Part shown: positions 61,210 through 64,000 of the stretch, piece by piece
Layout: every line of letters starts with the position of its first letter
Numbering within the stretch: the first letter of the stretch is position 1
Origin: an uncultured Verrucomicrobiota bacterium
GTDB lineage: Bacteria; Verrucomicrobiota; Verrucomicrobiia; Chthoniobacterales; JACTMZ01
Assembly: GCA_903953565.1 (NCBI GenBank)
Contig: CAJBKE010000027.1
Span: 38,558 to 102,557, forward strand
Length of the DNA: 64,000 nt
Reading direction: 5' to 3'
Translations under genes and position numbers: made by a program
Notes under the pieces: generated by a model
Databases searched by the model: none
Told to the model about the DNA's origin: nothing
Seen by the model: only the letters and a program-made list of their open reading frames with translations

Positions 61210-61461
61210 TTATTTGCGAAGATTGAGACCTTCGAGGAGCTTGGTGTAACGCTCTTCGGCCGTGTCCTTCAAATAATCGAGGAGACTGCGGCGGCGGGCC
61301 ACCATTTTGAGGAGGCCGCGGCGGGACGAATGGTCCTTGGCGTTCCCCTTCAGATGCTCGGTCAAAAGGTTGATTCGCTCGGTTAGGCGCGCGACTTGCA
61401 CGTCCGCGCTTCCGGTGTCTTTCTCATGCAGCGCCACGCTGCTTACGGCGGTCTTGGTCAT
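61210..61461 (-). CDS. rpsO: 30S ribosomal protein S15
   Basis: An 83-residue S15, slightly shorter than the usual 89. [51 protein letters not shown] is the diagnostic core (RNA-binding HKKDxHSRRGL-like loop as [11 protein letters not shown]), ending with a short LNLRK tail. It begins at ATG 61461 with a promoter just upstream, and is followed by a terminator and pnp. Confidence 0.96.
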   Translation of the reverse strand: MTKTAVSSVALHEKDTGSADVQVARLTERINLLTEHLKGNAKDHSSRRGLLKMVARRRSLLDYLKDTAEERYTKLLEGLNLRK

Positions 61462-61476
61462 AAATGCGAAACCTGG

Positions 61477-61504
61477 ATACTAGCGGGAATGCGGGGCGGG
61501 GCAA
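61477..61504 (-). promoter_or_regulatory. Promoter of rpsO
   Basis: On the minus strand, TTGCCC (61504-61499) and TAGTAT (61482-61477) are separated by 16 bases. The predicted start is about ten bases upstream of the ATG at 61461. The adjacent CCAGG may serve as ribosome site. Confidence 0.6.
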
Positions 61505-61638
61505 GGGGGAAGTTTGGCAGAGAGGGCGGAGACTTGAAGGCTGAAACTTGAGAGACAGAGGGAATCGGGGATTTCGACCTTTGCTGCTTCAGCTCGGCGC
61601 CGTTGCAAGAGACTTATGCCATGGCTTAGGATTTCTCT

Positions 61639-61842
61639 GTGAAAGAACTCGGCCAGCAACCACGGCAGGACAAGGGGATAATTGCCCCGCTCCAACTCGA
61701 CCAGTCCGGGCAACCATTTCTCTCCGCAGGCCAATCCTACAAAATCCGATTTGCGCATCCGAAAGGTGTCTTTAGGTTCAAGACTTTCGAGGAAATGGAT
61801 GCTTGGGACGCCATTTACAAAGTTCCCATCCGTGTGAAATGA
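61639..61842 (+). CDS. Small conserved-looking protein coupled to the BtpA gene
   Basis: A 67-residue protein (GTG 61639; AGGA ribosome site seven bases upstream). It is hydrophilic, with a compact C-terminal half (SYKIRFAHPKGVFRFKTFEE, then MDAWDAIYKVPIRVK) and no TM helix. Its stop overlaps the btpA ATG (ATGA), which argues it is a real, translated gene. I do not recognise the family. Confidence 0.62.
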   Translation: MKELGQQPRQDKGIIAPLQLDQSGQPFLSAGQSYKIRFAHPKGVFRFKTFEEMDAWDAIYKVPIRVK

Positions 61843-62627
61843 ACCTTCTGCCCAAAGCCCTCATCGGCATGGTCCACGTCGGGGCGCTGCCCGGCACGCC
61901 GCGGGCGTCGCAAACGGTCGACAAACTGGTCCGCGCCGCCGTGCAGGAAGTGTGGACGCTGGCCGAGGGAGGGTGCGATGCGATACTCGTCGAGAACATG
62001 CACGACATTCCTTACCTCAAACGCGAGGTCGGACCCGAAGTGGTCGCGTCCATGACCGCCGTGTGCCGCGCGATCAACGAGGCCACCGATTTGCCCTGCG
62101 GCGTGCAAGTGCTGGCCGGCGCCAATGAAGCCGCGCTCGCCGTCGCCTTGGCTGCCGGACTCGATTTCATCCGCGCCGAAGGCTTCGTTTTCGGCCACGT
62201 GGCAGATGAGGGATGGATGGATGCGTGCGCGGGTCCGCTGTTGCGCTATCGCAAACAAATCGGCGCCGACCACATCGCCGTGTGGGCCGATGTGAAAAAG
62301 AAACATGCCGCGCATGCCATGACCGCGGACGTGAGTCTCGCCGAAACGGTCAAGGCCGCGGAATTCTTCGGCGCGGATGCCGTCATCGTCACCGGCGAAG
62401 CGACCGGATGCGAAACTTCGACCGCCGACCTCTCGTCCGCGCGCGGCGCGACGAAATTGCCCGTCGTTGTTGGCTCCGGCGTCACCGCGGAAAACGCCGC
62501 GGCCATGCTGCAACATGCCGATGCGGTCATTGTCGGATCCGCGCTGAAACGCGACGGACATTGGGCCGGGCCGGTCGATCTCGAACGCGTCAAAGCCGTC
62601 GCTGCCGCGGTGCGCGCCGCGCGCTGA
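61839..62627 (+). CDS. BtpA/SgcQ family protein
   Basis: A 262-residue TIM-barrel-like BtpA family protein. MVHVGALPGTP opens it, followed by GGCDAILVENMHDIPYL, AVCRAINEATDLPCGVQVLAGANEAALAVALAAGLDFIRAEGFVFGHVADEGWMDACAGPLLRYR and the C-terminal PVVVGSGVTAENAAAMLQHADAVIVGSALKRDG. In cyanobacteria BtpA stabilises photosystem I, but homologues in non-photosynthetic bacteria (SgcQ) have no known activity, so no photosynthetic role is implied. It is preceded by a coupled 67-residue ORF and followed by mnmA after seven bases. Confidence 0.9.
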   Translation: MNLLPKALIGMVHVGALPGTPRASQTVDKLVRAAVQEVWTLAEGGCDAILVENMHDIPYLKREVGPEVVASMTAVCRAINEATDLPCGVQVLAGANEAALAVALAAGLDFIRAEGFVFGHVADEGWMDACAGPLLRYRKQIGADHIAVWADVKKKHAAHAMTADVSLAETVKAAEFFGADAVIVTGEATGCETSTADLSSARGATKLPVVVGSGVTAENAAAMLQHADAVIVGSALKRDGHWAGPVDLERVKAVAAAVRAAR

Positions 62628-62634
62628 TTCCGTC

Positions 62635-63714
62635 ATGGCCCGCCTTCTTGTCGCCATGTCCGGCGGAGTGGACAGTTCCGTCGCCGCGTTGCTCCTCCGC
62701 GAGCAAGGCCACGAGATCGAAGGCGCTTACATGAAGAACTGGATGGCCGAGTGGAATCCGCTCGGGCAGTGCCCGTGGGAAAAAGACGTGGCCGATGCTC
62801 GTGCCGTGGCAGAGAAACTCGGCATCCTTTTCCGCGTGGTCAATCTCATCGAGGACTACCGCGAACGCGTCGTGGATTATTTGCTCAAGGGCTACGCCGA
62901 GGGTGTGACACCCAATCCCGATGTCTATTGCAACCGCGAGATAAAATTCGGTGTCTTCCTCGATCTCGCGCGGCGCGAAGGATTCGAAGGCATCGGCACC
63001 GGACACTACGCGCGCACCGCGCCGGGTCTGGACCGCGCCAAAGCGATCTATGAAGGCGCTGATCCGGGCAAAGACCAATCCTACTTCCTCGCCATGTTGC
63101 ATCCCGAACAGATCGCGCGTGCGTGGTTTCCCGTCGGAGAACTGCTCAAAAGCGAAGTGCGTGCCAAAGCGGCGTCCGCCGGTCTCGTCACTGCGGAGAA
63201 AAAAGACAGCCAGGGCATCTGCTTCATCGGCAAAGTGCGCATGCAGGATTTCTTGAAGGAATATCTGCCGGAGAAACCGGGCCCGATTGTCGACTTGCAA
63301 GGACGCGTCCTCGGCGAACACCGCGGATTGCACAACTACACGCTCGGACAACGCCGCGGCATCCGCGTCGCCTCGGCCGAACCCAAGACTGCCTACGTTG
63401 TGGTGGACAAACGCACGCCCACCAATGAACTCGTCATCGGCTACGATCGTCCTGACACCGAGGGTCTTTATGCGAGCCGCGCTATCCTCACGAACTTGAG
63501 CGCCGCCGGGCCCGAACTTCCGGCCAAAGCCCGCATCGAAGCGCGCCCGCGTTACCGCGCCCCGCGCGTGCCTATCGATTTCGCCCGACGCGATGACGGA
63601 ACGGCCGAAATCGTCTTCTCCGAACCGCAACGCGCCCTTGCGCCCGGCCAAATCTGCGCCCTCTACGAAGGCGCGCGCCTTCTGGGGGGTGCGGTGTTCG
63701 CTGAGATTGGCTGA
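62635..63714 (+). CDS. mnmA: tRNA-specific 2-thiouridylase
   Basis: Thiolates U34 of Lys, Glu and Gln tRNAs. 359 residues. PP-loop [18 protein letters not shown]; catalytic cysteines lie in [15 protein letters not shown] and [19 protein letters not shown]; the C-terminal beta domain has [16 protein letters not shown] and [16 protein letters not shown]. Start ATG 62635. It partners with the TusBCDE sulfur relay or IscS in other bacteria, not encoded here. Confidence 0.96.
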   Translation: MARLLVAMSGGVDSSVAALLLREQGHEIEGAYMKNWMAEWNPLGQCPWEKDVADARAVAEKLGILFRVVNLIEDYRERVVDYLLKGYAEGVTPNPDVYCNREIKFGVFLDLARREGFEGIGTGHYARTAPGLDRAKAIYEGADPGKDQSYFLAMLHPEQIARAWFPVGELLKSEVRAKAASAGLVTAEKKDSQGICFIGKVRMQDFLKEYLPEKPGPIVDLQGRVLGEHRGLHNYTLGQRRGIRVASAEPKTAYVVVDKRTPTNELVIGYDRPDTEGLYASRAILTNLSAAGPELPAKARIEARPRYRAPRVPIDFARRDDGTAEIVFSEPQRALAPGQICALYEGARLLGGAVFAEIG

Positions 63715-63800
63715 TCGGTTGGTGTCACCTTCTCTGGAGCCGGGCGGACAAGCGTTTTGCGCCGCAACTTGGTCGGGTCCGCGGTGTTGTACAGTTTGTC

Positions 63801-64000
63801 ATGCGGAGCGTCCTGAAAGCTGTCTTTGCCTCGATGTTTTTTTGTTTGTTCGCATCGGGGGCCGAAAGGGCGACCACGCCTCGCCCGAACATCATCACCA
63901 TCGTGGCCGACGATGTGGGTTGGGGTGACGTCGGATTCCATGGTTCGTCCATCAGGACGCCCCATCTCGACCGGTTGGCCGCCGGTGGTGTGCGGCTCGA
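63801..64000 (+). CDS. Sulfatase family enzyme, 3' end outside window
   Basis: The first 66 codons of a sulfatase. A signal peptide ([21 protein letters not shown]) precedes the type I sulfatase start [21 protein letters not shown] with the metal-binding DD pair, then [16 protein letters not shown]. The formylglycine CxPxR motif lies beyond the window. Secreted sulfatases are abundant in Verrucomicrobiota that degrade sulfated polysaccharides. Start ATG 63801. Confidence 0.88.
   Translation, partial: MRSVLKAVFASMFFCLFASGAERATTPRPNIITIVADDVGWGDVGFHGSSIRTPHLDRLAAGGVRL

Overview
This is a high-GC (about 60%), gene-dense bacterial chromosome segment. Its gene content is most like Verrucomicrobiota (PVC group): a DUF4159 protein with a TonB-like anchor, a eukaryote-like SET methyltransferase, a SUI1/YciH-type factor, a large secreted LamG/C-type-lectin/RCC1 protein, a sulfatase, a BtpA family enzyme and a monomeric isocitrate dehydrogenase. 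The phylum call is an inference from gene families; no rRNA is present. No prophage, IS transposase or CRISPR array was seen. Most of the window is ordinary housekeeping DNA.

Layout. 1-5.1 kb: edge-truncated sugar porter, glgC, divergent glmS and a small esterase. 5.1-9.5 kb: monomeric isocitrate dehydrogenase, DUF971 protein, YggS and a divergent LysR regulator. 9.5-14 kb: polysaccharide deacetylase lipoprotein, MgtC/DUF4010 membrane protein, DUF983 protein, aminotransferase and Lrp regulator. 14-17 kb: tRNA-Thr(CGT) facing a potC-potD-potB polyamine transport operon that has no adjacent ATPase gene. 17-26 kb: folD, DUF374 acyltransferase, DUF4159 protein, upp, purH, dnaX-ybaB, nadA, fabD. 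26-33 kb: O-antigen-ligase-like protein with a TPR-like tail, HI0933 flavoprotein, SET protein, and a minus-strand run of coiled-coil protein, small lipoprotein, GT9 glycosyltransferase and TlpA-like thioredoxin. 33.1 kb: SRP 4.5S RNA. 33.3-41 kb: CPBP protease, comF, accD, folC, rpe, tadA, secreted chorismate mutase, alcohol dehydrogenase, queA. 40.6-47.4 kb: glycoside hydrolase-GT2 fusion, small membrane protein, anti-sigma/ECF sigma/hemL operon, PfkB kinase. 47.5-52.4 kb: tRNA-Asp, DJ-1 family protein, and coaD-yceD-rpmF-plsX-fabH-tatD, a lipid/CoA/ribosome cluster. 52.4-57 kb: an accessory patch that looks less GC-rich, holding a 1198-residue surface protein behind a 12-codon leader ORF, a perfect 34-bp palindrome and a VapBC toxin-antitoxin pair. 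57-64 kb: YciH-like factor, corA, rpsO-pnp, BtpA enzyme with a coupled small ORF, mnmA, and the start of a sulfatase.

Regulatory and repeat architecture. Genes are packed with many ATGA/GTGA overlaps, implying translational coupling. Several good sigma-70-like promoters end only a few bases before the start codon (purH, vapB), suggesting leaderless or near-leaderless transcripts. Three intergenic copies of a roughly 60-70 bp two-hairpin element occur (4421, 12255, 43591). One copy shows paired base changes that preserve the stem, so structure appears to be maintained; this is the most distinctive unexplained signal in the window. Other candidate palindromic repeats lie at 11617, 24203 and 7712.
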